From: Acetobacter lambici
GTDB taxonomy: Bacteria; Pseudomonadota; Alphaproteobacteria; Acetobacterales; Acetobacteraceae
Length of the DNA: 34,891 bases
Direction: 5' to 3'
Assembly (NCBI RefSeq): GCF_011516885.1
Contig: NZ_WOTD01000024.1
Coordinates: 1 to 34,891 of the forward strand
Part shown: positions 15,494 through 23,420 of the stretch, piece after piece
How the letters are laid out: each line of letters begins with the position of its first letter
How positions within the stretch are numbered: position 1 is the stretch's first letter
Translations under genes and position numbers: made by a program
Notes under the pieces: generated by a model
The model's database searches: none
What the model was told of the DNA's origin: nothing
The model's input: only the letters and a program-made list of their open reading frames with translations

Positions 15494-16165
15494 ATGGGCA
15501 TGAGGCGGCACGCAGGACGACCAGACACAAAAATGTCCGAAGAGCTGGACAGGCTGATCCTGCAAACCGCCAGCCAGCTCTTTGCCGAGCAGGGCTACGC
15601 CGCCACATCCATGGAACAGATTGCCGCCAGCGCGCAGGTTGGCAAGCAGACCATCTACCGCCGCCATGCCTCCAAGGAGGCGCTGTTCATGACCGTTATG
15701 ACCGATCTGGGGCAGAGTTTTCTGTCTGCGGCCGCCCCTGCTGCGGCAACTGTTTCGGCCGACCCGCTGCTGGCCCTGCGCCAGACCATGCGCAGGCTGC
15801 TCGACCTTGTTCTCAGCCCGCCCACCATTGCCCTGAGCCGCACCTTTGTGGCCGAGGGCTGGCGATTCCCCGACCTTGTGGAGCATGCCGGGGTACATAT
15901 TTTTGACCCGCTGGAACGCCTGACCCACGACCTGCTGGTCGCGGTGGAGGCGGCGGGGCTTTTGAACGGCGCGTACGATCTGGTGGAAACCAGCCGGGCC
16001 CTGTCCGCCCTGCTGCTTGGTGGTCCGCACCAGCATGTGCTGTTCGGCCGCAACGCCTTTGCCACCAAGGCCGCGCGCGACCATTACCTTGACCAGTCAT
16101 GGGCCATGTTCATGACCGGCATCCTCTCCCGCACGGCCGCAACACGGCAGGACGTCCACGCATGA
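15494..16165 (+). CDS. TetR-family repressor of the RND efflux operon
   Basis: Predicted 223-residue repressor. The DNA-binding helices are in residues about 20-65 (LFAEQGYAATSMEQIAASAQ, then VGKQTIYRRHASKEALF); the C-terminal half is a ligand-binding helical domain like AcrR/TetR_C. The ATG at 15494 has AGGAG six bases upstream. Its last codons overlap the start of the MFP gene (ATGA), so it is the first gene of a four-gene efflux operon. An inverted repeat overlapping the promoter suggests autorepression, relieved when a toxic substrate binds. The ligand cannot be told from sequence. Confidence 0.88.
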   Translation: MGMRRHAGRPDTKMSEELDRLILQTASQLFAEQGYAATSMEQIAASAQVGKQTIYRRHASKEALFMTVMTDLGQSFLSAAAPAAATVSADPLLALRQTMRRLLDLVLSPPTIALSRTFVAEGWRFPDLVEHAGVHIFDPLERLTHDLLVAVEAAGLLNGAYDLVETSRALSALLLGGPHQHVLFGRNAFATKAARDHYLDQSWAMFMTGILSRTAATRQDVHA

Positions 16166-17265
16166 CCCGGCACAGCTCCCTCCGCCACACCCGCCCCCTT
16201 ATTGCCTGCGCCAGCCTGCTGGCCCTGCTGAGCGGATGCCACAAAAAACCGGCCCCACCCGAGGTACGCCCCGTGCGCTCGGTTGTGGTGCAACCACAAG
16301 ACGGCGCACAGGGCGAGTGGCTGAGCGGGCAGGTTGCCGCGCACAAAAGTGTCGCTCTGTCGTTCCGTGTTCCGGGCAAGATTGTGGCCCGTATGGTCGA
16401 TACAGGCAGTGCGGTCCATGCCGGGCAGGTTCTGGCACAACTGGACAACACCGTGGCCGAGCAGACCCTGCGCGCCGCCACGGCCGATGCACAGGCCGCC
16501 AGCGCGGCACTGGCGCAGGCCACCCCGTTGCGCAAACGTGCAACAGCACTGCTGCCGGTCAAAGCGATCTCCCGCAATGATTATGACGAGGTCATTCGCC
16601 GCTACAAAACCGCGCAGGACGTGGTGCAGGCCACGCAGGCCCGCGCACGCATTGCGCGTGAGGAACTGGACCACACCACCTTGCGGGCCGATACGGACGG
16701 GCTGATTACCGAACGGCTGGCCGAGGTGGGGGAGGTTGTCGCTGCGGGTCAGCCGGTCCTGCGCATGGCGGGCAATACCGGGCGGGATGCGGTGTTTGAC
16801 ATGCCAGCCGAACTGGTGCGCGCAGGGCTTGCCACAGGCACGGCGCTGAGTGTGTGTCTGGATGCCGACAGACGCATCTGCACCGGCGCGCAACTCTATG
16901 AACTGGCACCCGATGCCGACCTGCTGACCAGAACCTACCGTGCCAAGGCCCTGTTGCAGGCACCCCCACCCACCATGGCGCTCGGTGCGGTCGTGGTGGG
17001 GCATATTATGCACACGACCACCCCCGCCATACACCTGCCCCCCACCGCCCTGACCACACAGGCGGGCCACCCTGCCGTGTGGGTAGTGGACCCCGCCAGC
17101 ACAACCGTAAGCCTGCGCCCCGTAAGCATTGCCAGCTATGGCACGCAGGATGTGGCCATTGCCGCCGGGCTAAAGCCGGGCGAGCGGGTGGTCACCGCAG
17201 GTGTGCAGGCACTCTACCCCAACCAGAAGGTTGCCTTGCTGGATGATGCCGATGTCCGCCCCTGA
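16162..17265 (+). CDS. RND efflux periplasmic adaptor (MFP) lipoprotein
   Basis: Predicted 367-residue membrane-fusion protein that links the inner-membrane RND pump to the outer-membrane channel. A lipobox (LLALLSGC, Cys 26) predicts lipid anchoring in the inner membrane. The barrel-sandwich hybrid halves are visible around WLSGQVAAHKSVALSFRVPG and LRADTDGLITERLAEVGEVV, with a helical hairpin in between and a C-terminal beta-barrel/membrane-proximal region (PAVWVVDPASTTVSLRPVSI; GLKPGERVVTAGVQALYPNQ). The start at 16162 overlaps the tetR stop (ATGA). It overlaps the next gene by 14 bases. Confidence 0.9.
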   Translation: MTRHSSLRHTRPLIACASLLALLSGCHKKPAPPEVRPVRSVVVQPQDGAQGEWLSGQVAAHKSVALSFRVPGKIVARMVDTGSAVHAGQVLAQLDNTVAEQTLRAATADAQAASAALAQATPLRKRATALLPVKAISRNDYDEVIRRYKTAQDVVQATQARARIAREELDHTTLRADTDGLITERLAEVGEVVAAGQPVLRMAGNTGRDAVFDMPAELVRAGLATGTALSVCLDADRRICTGAQLYELAPDADLLTRTYRAKALLQAPPPTMALGAVVVGHIMHTTTPAIHLPPTALTTQAGHPAVWVVDPASTTVSLRPVSIASYGTQDVAIAAGLKPGERVVTAGVQALYPNQKVALLDDADVRP

Positions 17266-20200
17266 TACCCCCCCACCCCGCTCGGCCATCAACCTGTCGG
17301 ACTGGTCCATCCGCCACCGCGCGCTTGTGCTGTTCTTCATGCTTGTCATCGTTGTGGCGGGTGTGCGCTCCTACTTTAACCTTGGCCGTAACGAGGACCC
17401 ACCCTTTACGGTCAAGACCATGGTGATCGAGGCCATGCTGCCCGGCGCCACGCTGGAGGAAACCACACACCAACTGACCGACCGGATTGAAAAGAAGATT
17501 CAGGAAACCCCGTATTTTGACTATGTCAAAAGTTATACGGTGGCAGGCAAGACCACCATCATGGTCAATCTTCTGGGCAGCACGCCCAAAGCACAGGTGG
17601 CGGACATATGGTATCAGGTTCGTAAAAAAGTAGGCGATATCAAACCCTATCTGCCCTCCACCACCATCGGCCCCTTTTTTGATGATGAGTTTGGCGACAC
17701 CTACGGTATTATCTACGCCTTTACGGCGGATGGCTTTTCGCACCGGGAACTGCGCGACTACGTGGAGACCGTGCGCGACACCCTGCTGCACGTGCCCGAT
17801 GTTGCCAAAATTGACACGCTGGGCGTGCAGGATGAGAAAATCTATGTGGATTTCTCCCCCCACACTCTCTCCCGCCTTGGCATAAACGGGGTCATGATCG
17901 CCACCGCTTTGCAGGCACAGAACGCCCTTGTGCCCTCCGGCACGGTGGATACCGGCACGGAGCAGATTCAGGTCCAGCCCACGGGGCGGTTCAACACGGC
18001 GGAAGATGTCGCCAACGTTACGGTGTACGCTGGCGGGCGCAAGATCCGTCTGGGCGATATTGCCACCATAACCCGTGGCTATGCCGACCCGCCACAAACC
18101 CAGTTCCGCGTGAATGGCCACAGCGCCATCGGGTTGGCCCTTGCCATGACCACGGGCGGCAATGTGCTGGCCCTTGAGCGCAACGTTACCGCCAGAATGG
18201 CCGAACTGCATGCCCGCATGCCCATAGGCATGGAGGCGCATCTGGTGGCCAACCAGCCGCAGGTGGTCAAGGACGCGGTGGGGGATTTTACCTCCGCCCT
18301 GTTCGAGGCCATTGCCATTGTGCTCGGGATCAGCTTCCTCAGCCTTGGCGGGCGGGCGGGCACTGTTGTTGCCTTCTGTATTCCCTTTGTGCTGGCCGTT
18401 GTGTTCACCAGTATGGAAATACTGGGCATTGACCTGCAACGTGTCTCCCTTGGTGCGCTGATCATTGCCCTCGGCCTTTTGGTGGATGACGCCATGATCA
18501 CGGTGGAAAGCATGGTCAGCAAGCTGGAGGAAGGCTGGAGCCTGCCGCACGCTGCCACCTTTGCCTACACCTCCACCGCTTTTCCCATGCTTACGGGCAC
18601 GCTGGTTACGGTGGCGGGGTTCATACCCGTGGGCTTTGCCCACAGCATTGCGGGGGAATACACGTTCTCGCTGTTTGCGGTTGTGGGGCTGGCCCTTGTG
18701 GTGTCGTGGTTTGTGGCGGTGCTGATTGCACCCGTTATTGGCGTGACCATCCTGCGCCCCCACACGCCCCAAACCACAGGCCCAGCGCTGGCCAAAGCAC
18801 CCACGGCGGAAAGCACGGGCATCACTCCCTCCGACACAACCACGCCCCGCGTCCCTCCCGCACGTGCTGGCGGGGCATCCTCCGGGGCCACGGCCCCACA
18901 CCGGGGGCGTATTATGGCGCTGTTTGAGCGGTGCCTGCTGGCCACCATGCGCCACCCGCGCACAACGGTGCTGCTCAGCGTGGCGGCCCTTGGGGTGTCC
19001 ATGCTGCTGGCTCCACTTATTCCGCAGCAGTTTTTTCCCGCATCCGACCGGCCGGAACTGCTGGTCAACCTCTCGCTCCGCCAGAGCGCATCCATGACGG
19101 CCACAGGCAATGCTTCCGCCAAGCTGGATGCAATGCTGCGCAATGACCCCGATATTGACCACTGGAGTTCGTATATCGGGCGGGGGGCCATCCGCTTTTA
19201 CCTGCCGCTGGACGAACAGCTCCCCAACGACTTTTTTGCCCAGACCGTTATTGTTACCAAAAGCGCGCAGGCGCGCGAACGTGTGCAACGCAGGCTGGAT
19301 ACCGCCCTGAGCCGGGATATGCCCGATGTGGTGCACGGGCTGTTCCCGCTCGAACTCGGCCCCCCCGTGGGCTGGCCCGTGCAGTACCGCGTAAGCGGGC
19401 GCGACCCCGAAAAAGTGCGCCAGTACGCGCATGATGTCGCCCGGATCATGGCCGATGGCGGCAACCTGCACCTGATCAACTTTGACTGGGGTGACCCGGC
19501 CAGAAAACTGCGCATAGACGTACGGCAGGAGGAGGCCCACCGCCTTGGCCTGTCCTCCGCCACCATTGCGCTGGCCATCAACTCCACCGTAACAGGCATG
19601 ACCGCCACCCAACTGCGGGACAACATCTACCTTGTGGATGTCGTGCTCCGTGCCAGCAATGCGGAGCGCCAGTCCATTGAAGGGCTGCGTAATCTGGACA
19701 TACGCCTGCCCAACGACCTGAGCGTTCCCCTGTCCTCTGTCGCAAGTATTGCCTATGTGGAGGACTATCCGCTCATCTGGCGGCGCAACCGCCTGCCCAC
19801 CATGACCATTCAGGCCCAGCTTGCAAACGGCGTGCAGGCCAATACCGAGGTCGCGGCACTGGCGGGCAAAATAGCCGCGTTTAACGCCCACCTCCCCCCC
19901 GGCTATACGGTAACGGTTGGCGGCACGGTGGAGGAAAGCACCAAAGCACAAAAATCGGTGCTGGCGGTCATGCCCGTTATGGCGCTGATCATGATGGCGG
20001 TGCTCATGGTGCAGTTGCAAAGCTTCAAACGGCTTGCGCTGGTGCTCAGTGTGGCTCCTTTCGGGTTGATTGGCGTGGTGGCGGCCCTGCTGATCACCCG
20101 CAACCCCATTGGCTTTATTGCCCTGCTCGGGCTTGTGGCCCTTGTGGGGATGATCATCCGCAACTCGGTTATTCTGGTGCACCAGATTACGATTGAACAA

Positions 20201-20461
20201 CAAGACGGCAAGGCGGAGTGGGATGCCGTGGTGGCCGCGGCCATGATCCGCTTCCGCCCGATCATGCTGACCGCTGTTGCGGCCATACTGGGCATGCTGC
20301 CCATTGCCTCAAGCGTATTCTGGGGGCCTATGGCCGATGTGATCATGGGCGGGCTGGCGGTGGCCACGGCCCTTACGCTTATCTTCCTGCCATCACTCTA
20401 TGTTCTGTGGTTCCATGTGCGCGAGCCCACACCCCCCACGGTGGAGGGAGCCACACCATGA
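17252..20461 (+). CDS. RND efflux pump inner-membrane transporter
   Basis: Predicted 1069-residue proton-driven resistance-nodulation-division pump with 12 membrane helices and two large periplasmic loops, similar in opening sequence (YFNLGRNEDPPFTVKTMV) to TriC/VexF-like pumps. The proton-relay pair D412-D413 is in TM4 (LGLLVDDAMITVES); in TM10 the usual Lys position reads Arg (GMIIRNSVILVHQ). It is slightly longer than usual because of a Thr/Pro/Ala-rich, probably disordered linker of about 50 residues (502-553) in the cytoplasmic loop between the two halves. It overlaps the adaptor gene by 14 bases and the outer-membrane gene by four (ATGA). Substrates are unknown; biocides, solvents or acids are possible. 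Confidence 0.93.
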   Translation: MSAPDTPPPRSAINLSDWSIRHRALVLFFMLVIVVAGVRSYFNLGRNEDPPFTVKTMVIEAMLPGATLEETTHQLTDRIEKKIQETPYFDYVKSYTVAGKTTIMVNLLGSTPKAQVADIWYQVRKKVGDIKPYLPSTTIGPFFDDEFGDTYGIIYAFTADGFSHRELRDYVETVRDTLLHVPDVAKIDTLGVQDEKIYVDFSPHTLSRLGINGVMIATALQAQNALVPSGTVDTGTEQIQVQPTGRFNTAEDVANVTVYAGGRKIRLGDIATITRGYADPPQTQFRVNGHSAIGLALAMTTGGNVLALERNVTARMAELHARMPIGMEAHLVANQPQVVKDAVGDFTSALFEAIAIVLGISFLSLGGRAGTVVAFCIPFVLAVVFTSMEILGIDLQRVSLGALIIALGLLVDDAMITVESMVSKLEEGWSLPHAATFAYTSTAFPMLTGTLVTVAGFIPVGFAHSIAGEYTFSLFAVVGLALVVSWFVAVLIAPVIGVTILRPHTPQTTGPALAKAPTAESTGITPSDTTTPRVPPARAGGASSGATAPHRGRIMALFERCLLATMRHPRTTVLLSVAALGVSMLLAPLIPQQFFPASDRPELLVNLSLRQSASMTATGNASAKLDAMLRNDPDIDHWSSYIGRGAIRFYLPLDEQLPNDFFAQTVIVTKSAQARERVQRRLDTALSRDMPDVVHGLFPLELGPPVGWPVQYRVSGRDPEKVRQYAHDVARIMADGGNLHLINFDWGDPARKLRIDVRQEEAHRLGLSSATIALAINSTVTGMTATQLRDNIYLVDVVLRASNAERQSIEGLRNLDIRLPNDLSVPLSSVASIAYVEDYPLIWRRNRLPTMTIQAQLANGVQANTEVAALAGKIAAFNAHLPPGYTVTVGGTVEESTKAQKSVLAVMPVMALIMMAVLMVQLQSFKRLALVLSVAPFGLIGVVAALLITRNPIGFIALLGLVALVGMIIRNSVILVHQITIEQQDGKAEWDAVVAAAMIRFRPIMLTAVAAILGMLPIASSVFWGPMADVIMGGLAVATALTLIFLPSLYVLWFHVREPTPPTVEGATP

Positions 20462-21924
20462 AAAACCCCATAGCCTTCCCGCTCCTGCTCACCCCGCTGC
20501 TGCTGGCCGGGTGTGCATGGCTGGCCCCGGAGTATAAGCGCCCGGTCATGTCCCTGCCCGCCACATGGGGCAACACCCCCACCGTTGTGCGCGACACCAG
20601 CGCATGGTGGCAAAGCTACAACGACCCGGCCCTTGACCAGTTGATTACGCAGGCCCTGACGGGCAGTGATGATATTGCCCTCGCCAAAAACCGGCTGGGG
20701 CAGGCACAGGCCCAGTATAACTACGCTTTTGCCAACCAGCTCCCCATGCTGTCGGTCACGGGCACGGATGCGTATGGCAAGTTCGCCAATGGTCAGGTGA
20801 ACGCCATGGGCCAGACATTCCATTTTCCCGGCAAGACCAGCAACTTCGGATTTGTGGGCGGCATGCTCAATTACGAGCTGGACCTGTGGGGCAAAAACGC
20901 AAGCCTGAGCAACGCGGCCAAGGCGGGCGTACACGCAGCCCTGTACGCGCAGGCCGCGGCACGGCTGAGCGTTGCCGCAGGGGTGGCGCAGCTCTACTTC
21001 AGCCTGCGCGCACTGGAGGACAACGTGGCCCTGCTTGAGCAGAGCGTACAAACACAGGATGCCCTGCTGGCCCTTGTGCAACGCCAGTACGATGTAGGGG
21101 CGGTGGACGCCATAACCTTGCAACAGGTTACCGAACAGCGCGACGCCGTGCATGCCACCCTGCCCGACATACAGGACCAGCGCGACCGTGCGCAAAGTGC
21201 GCTGGCCGTGCTGGTCGGCCAGTCCCCGCGTGAGATTGTGCAGACAGCACTCCCCCATGGTCCGGACATACAGGACCTGAACATACCCGCACCCACATCC
21301 CCGCTCCTGCCCTCCTCCCTGCTGGAGCGCCGCCCAGACATTGCCATGCATGAACAGATGCTGATTGCGAGCGACTACAATATTGGCTACGCGCGGGCTG
21401 CCTATTTTCCCTCCATCTCGCTCGCGTCCCTAGCGGGGGTGAACAATATTGATATTGATAACCTGTACCGCGCCTCCAGCCGGTCATGGACATTAGGGGC
21501 CGCCATGGCCGCCCCGGTGCTGGATTTTGGACGAACGGAAAGTGGCGTCAAACTGGCCAAAACCGGGCGGGATGAGCAGATCGTGCTGTATAAACAGTCC
21601 ATCCGCACCGCATTCAAGGAGGTGCGGGACGCGCTTTTGGCCCAGAACACCGCACTAGCGCGCGAGCAGGGTACACAGGGGCGGCAGAACGCCGCACAAC
21701 AACGCCTGAACCTGACCGACCTGCGGCTGCGCCAAGGCTATGCCAGCCAGATAGACGTGCTGGCCGCGCGCGCATCCCTCCAGCAGGCACAAATTTTGTG
21801 TGTTAACGCCCGCCTGCAACGGCTTAACGCCTCGGTTGATCTGTACAAGGCCACGGGGGGCGGATTCCAGACATCCCCCATGCCCGGGGAGCGCGGCAAA
21901 CCGCACAAAAAAACGGCTCCATGA
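20458..21924 (+). CDS. Outer-membrane efflux lipoprotein (NodT/OprM family)
   Basis: Predicted 488-residue TolC-like channel with a lipobox (LLLAGC, Cys 19). Both outer-membrane-efflux repeats are present: residues about 60-265 (LITQALTGSDDIALAKNRLG; NYELDLWGKNASLSNAAKAG) and about 285-470 (SLLERRPDIAMHEQMLIASD, the hallmark LLxRRPDI; APVLDFGRTESGVKLAKTGR). The trimer forms the exit duct for the RND pump. The ATG overlaps the pump stop as ATGA. It is the last gene of the operon; only weak GC-rich hairpin potential follows, without a clear U-tract. Confidence 0.93.
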   Translation: MKNPIAFPLLLTPLLLAGCAWLAPEYKRPVMSLPATWGNTPTVVRDTSAWWQSYNDPALDQLITQALTGSDDIALAKNRLGQAQAQYNYAFANQLPMLSVTGTDAYGKFANGQVNAMGQTFHFPGKTSNFGFVGGMLNYELDLWGKNASLSNAAKAGVHAALYAQAAARLSVAAGVAQLYFSLRALEDNVALLEQSVQTQDALLALVQRQYDVGAVDAITLQQVTEQRDAVHATLPDIQDQRDRAQSALAVLVGQSPREIVQTALPHGPDIQDLNIPAPTSPLLPSSLLERRPDIAMHEQMLIASDYNIGYARAAYFPSISLASLAGVNNIDIDNLYRASSRSWTLGAAMAAPVLDFGRTESGVKLAKTGRDEQIVLYKQSIRTAFKEVRDALLAQNTALAREQGTQGRQNAAQQRLNLTDLRLRQGYASQIDVLAARASLQQAQILCVNARLQRLNASVDLYKATGGGFQTSPMPGERGKPHKKTAP

Positions 21925-22035
21925 CCCCTACGCCCGCTCATGCACCAGACTGGGCGGGCCGGACGCCCTCCAATTAACTAATATATTTCGTGCAATATGG
22001 AATCGATTAACAACGCAATTGTGTGCGTATTTATA

Positions 22036-22063
22036 TTGACTCCCCACAACGTTACGCTAAATT
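22036..22063 (+). promoter_or_regulatory. Promoter of the cysE-like transcript
   Basis: TTGACT (22036-22041), a 16-base spacer and TAAATT (22058-22063) lie in an AT-rich stretch after the efflux operon. A start at about 22070 gives a leader of about 275 bases before the acetyltransferase-like gene, unusually long, containing a Cys-rich small reading frame and alternative hairpins. Confidence 0.6.
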
Positions 22064-22115
22064 AACCCTGCTGTCCTGAACACAAGGACCACAGGCAAGG
22101 TGTAACCGTGTTGTT

Positions 22116-22181
22116 ATGGTGTTGTGCAAGCACATCCAACTGACCGCCCGATGTTGGGCAATAGACTGCACCCCTGACTAA
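22116..22181 (+). CDS. Candidate Cys-rich leader peptide (21 residues)
   Basis: A short ATG frame with three Cys codons (residues 4, 13 and 18; begins MVLCKHIQLTAR) inside the long leader of the acetyltransferase-like gene. Its TAA stop lies in the loop of a hairpin (CCCCTG at 22171-22176 with CAGGGG at 22182-22187), and CAGGGG can pair equally well with a second CCCCTG downstream (22191-22196). This layout resembles an attenuator in which ribosome position selects between two structures. The ribosome site is only an AAGGTG 13 bases upstream, so translation is uncertain. Confidence 0.4.
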   Translation: MVLCKHIQLTARCWAIDCTPD

Positions 22182-22196
22182 CAGGGGCTGCCCCTG
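22171..22196 (+). promoter_or_regulatory. Two mutually exclusive hairpins in the cysE-like leader
   Basis: Three segments, CCCCTG (22171-22176), CAGGGG (22182-22187) and CCCCTG (22191-22196), allow 1:2 or 2:3 pairing but not both. A ribosome finishing the small frame at 22179-22181 would cover segment 1. No U-tract follows, so any effect would be on translation or Rho access. Confidence 0.4.
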
Positions 22197-22346
22197 CCCG
22201 CGCGCCATACTGCGCCCCAACGGCCTGATGCGGTTGCAAGGGGCGGTTCCATGCCCTCGCTACAGGTCATGGGGGAGCGCAGACGCGGCCGAGATTTTTA
22301 TTTCCGCACCAGATCATTTCCAAAACTTCGGAAAAAGGCGGGCATT

Positions 22347-23180
22347 ATGGTCAAAACAATGCAGCCACCCCATCCAGCCGCAACCCATGAGCACAACGCA
22401 CTATTTGCCCACAGAATATGGAGCAGGCTGCAAACCGAACTGCAAGACCCCGCTCCCAAGCGGCTCTGGCCGGACTATGCGGCCCAGCACACCGCACCGG
22501 CGCGGACACTTCTGGCACGTCTTGTAGCCGAAAAACTGGGTGACCCCATCGTTCCCTTTGCGGAACTGTATGCTCTTTTTTGCCGCATTCTGGAGCAATC
22601 CCCTGCCATTATGGTTGCTGCCGCACAGGATTTACAGGCCTACGCCACCAAAAGCCCCACCCGTAGGGACTACCTGACCCCTTTTATGCACCTCAAGGGT
22701 TTTCAGGCCGTGCAGGCTTATCGTCTGGCCCATATTTTGTGGCGGAACGGGTTGCACCTTTCTGCGTTACATCTGCAAAGCCGTGTTTCCGAAGTTATGG
22801 GGATTGATATTCACCCGGCCGCAACCTTGGGGCACAGGCTTGTTCTTGCCCCCGGATACGGCATTGTGATTGGTGAAACAGCATTGGTGGAAAACGATGT
22901 TGTTCTTATGTCCGACATAACACTGGGTGGCACGGGCAAGCATGCGGGCAAACGGCACCCCACGGTGCGGCGTGGCGCGCTGATCGGACCAGACACACAG
23001 ATTCTTGGCGCGATAGAAATTGGGGAAGGGGCAAAAATTGGTGCGGGGGCCGTGGTTGTCAAACCGGTCAGTCCGTTTACCGCTGTTGCGGGCAACCCGG
23101 CACGTTACGTAAACAGCCATGCCCATTGGCCTGTTTTGACAATGGACCTGTCATTCCCTTCCATTGATTATCTTATATAA
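22347..23180 (+). CDS. Serine O-acetyltransferase-like protein (CysE family) with altered active site
   Basis: Predicted 277-residue left-handed beta-helix acetyltransferase of the CysE family, close in length to E. coli CysE (273). The N-terminal helical domain and hexapeptide repeats are intact (MGIDIHPAATLG; GIVIGETALVENDVV; TLGGTGKHAGKRHPTV; GAKIGAGAVVV). However, E. coli D157-H158 align with A168-P169 (LVLAPGYG instead of LDHATG), and D92 aligns with Ser, so the catalytic His and serine-binding acids are missing. The Asp of DIHP (D154) and H204 remain. The C-terminus ends in Ile (DYLI), as in CysE tails that dock into CysK. Normal serine acetylation is therefore doubtful; another acceptor or a structural role is possible. 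The start at 22347 has AAGG upstream; an ATG at 22251 would add a basic leader. Confidence 0.85.
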   Translation: MVKTMQPPHPAATHEHNALFAHRIWSRLQTELQDPAPKRLWPDYAAQHTAPARTLLARLVAEKLGDPIVPFAELYALFCRILEQSPAIMVAAAQDLQAYATKSPTRRDYLTPFMHLKGFQAVQAYRLAHILWRNGLHLSALHLQSRVSEVMGIDIHPAATLGHRLVLAPGYGIVIGETALVENDVVLMSDITLGGTGKHAGKRHPTVRRGALIGPDTQILGAIEIGEGAKIGAGAVVVKPVSPFTAVAGNPARYVNSHAHWPVLTMDLSFPSIDYLI

Positions 23181-23230
23181 CATATCAGTTTAGTGGTATA
23201 ATATATTTAACATTATTTTGCAGTTTAATG

Positions 23231-23258
23231 TTGACCTCTCTCCATCGGGTGCTACGCT
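23231..23258 (+). promoter_or_regulatory. Candidate promoter of the encapsulin operon
   Basis: TTGACC (23231-23236), a 16-base spacer and TACGCT (23253-23258) would start a transcript at about 23265, about 155 bases before the shell gene. A second -10-like TATAAT stands at 23197-23202 without a good -35. Confidence 0.45.
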
Positions 23259-23311
23259 GAACAGGTAATCCGGATCAGAGCTGCTGATTCGTTATAAAAA
23301 GGAGCATGACC

Positions 23312-23347
23312 ATGTATCCTACTGTGCTTTTTACAAATCGATGTTGA
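23312..23347 (+). CDS. Candidate leader peptide MYPTVLFTNRC before the encapsulin gene
   Basis: An 11-codon frame with an excellent ribosome-binding site (AAGGAG seven bases before the ATG) ends in a Cys codon directly before its stop. Three bases later a hairpin GAGCC-ACAC-GGCTC (23350-23363) follows. The main shell gene, by contrast, begins with a rare start codon and a poorer site. The strong translation signal on a tiny frame, placed between promoter and shell gene, suggests translation-coupled control, perhaps sensing cysteinyl-tRNA or a nascent-chain effector. Confidence 0.5.
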   Translation: MYPTVLFTNRC

Positions 23348-23349
23348 TT

Positions 23350-23363
23350 GAGCCACACGGCTC
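23350..23363 (+). promoter_or_regulatory. Hairpin after the candidate encapsulin leader peptide
   Basis: Five-base stem GAGCC/GGCTC with an ACAC loop, starting three bases after the leader stop. It is too weak and lacks a U-tract to be an intrinsic terminator, but it is placed to respond to ribosomes leaving the leader. Confidence 0.4.
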
Positions 23364-23420
23364 GGAAAACCATTTCTGATCATTCCACATCTTTAAATAC
23401 TCCCAATATATGAAAGACTA

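Noticed and set aside
17192-20203. A 1003-codon open frame on the minus strand
   Set aside because: It is the antisense of the RND pump gene; its His/Gly/Gln-rich translation has no family-like motifs and the plus-strand frame is a clear pump.
22251-22346. Earlier start for the CysE-like gene giving 309 residues
   Set aside because: The extra 32 residues are basic and unlike CysE N-termini; the ATG at 22347 gives a normal length and has a usable ribosome site.
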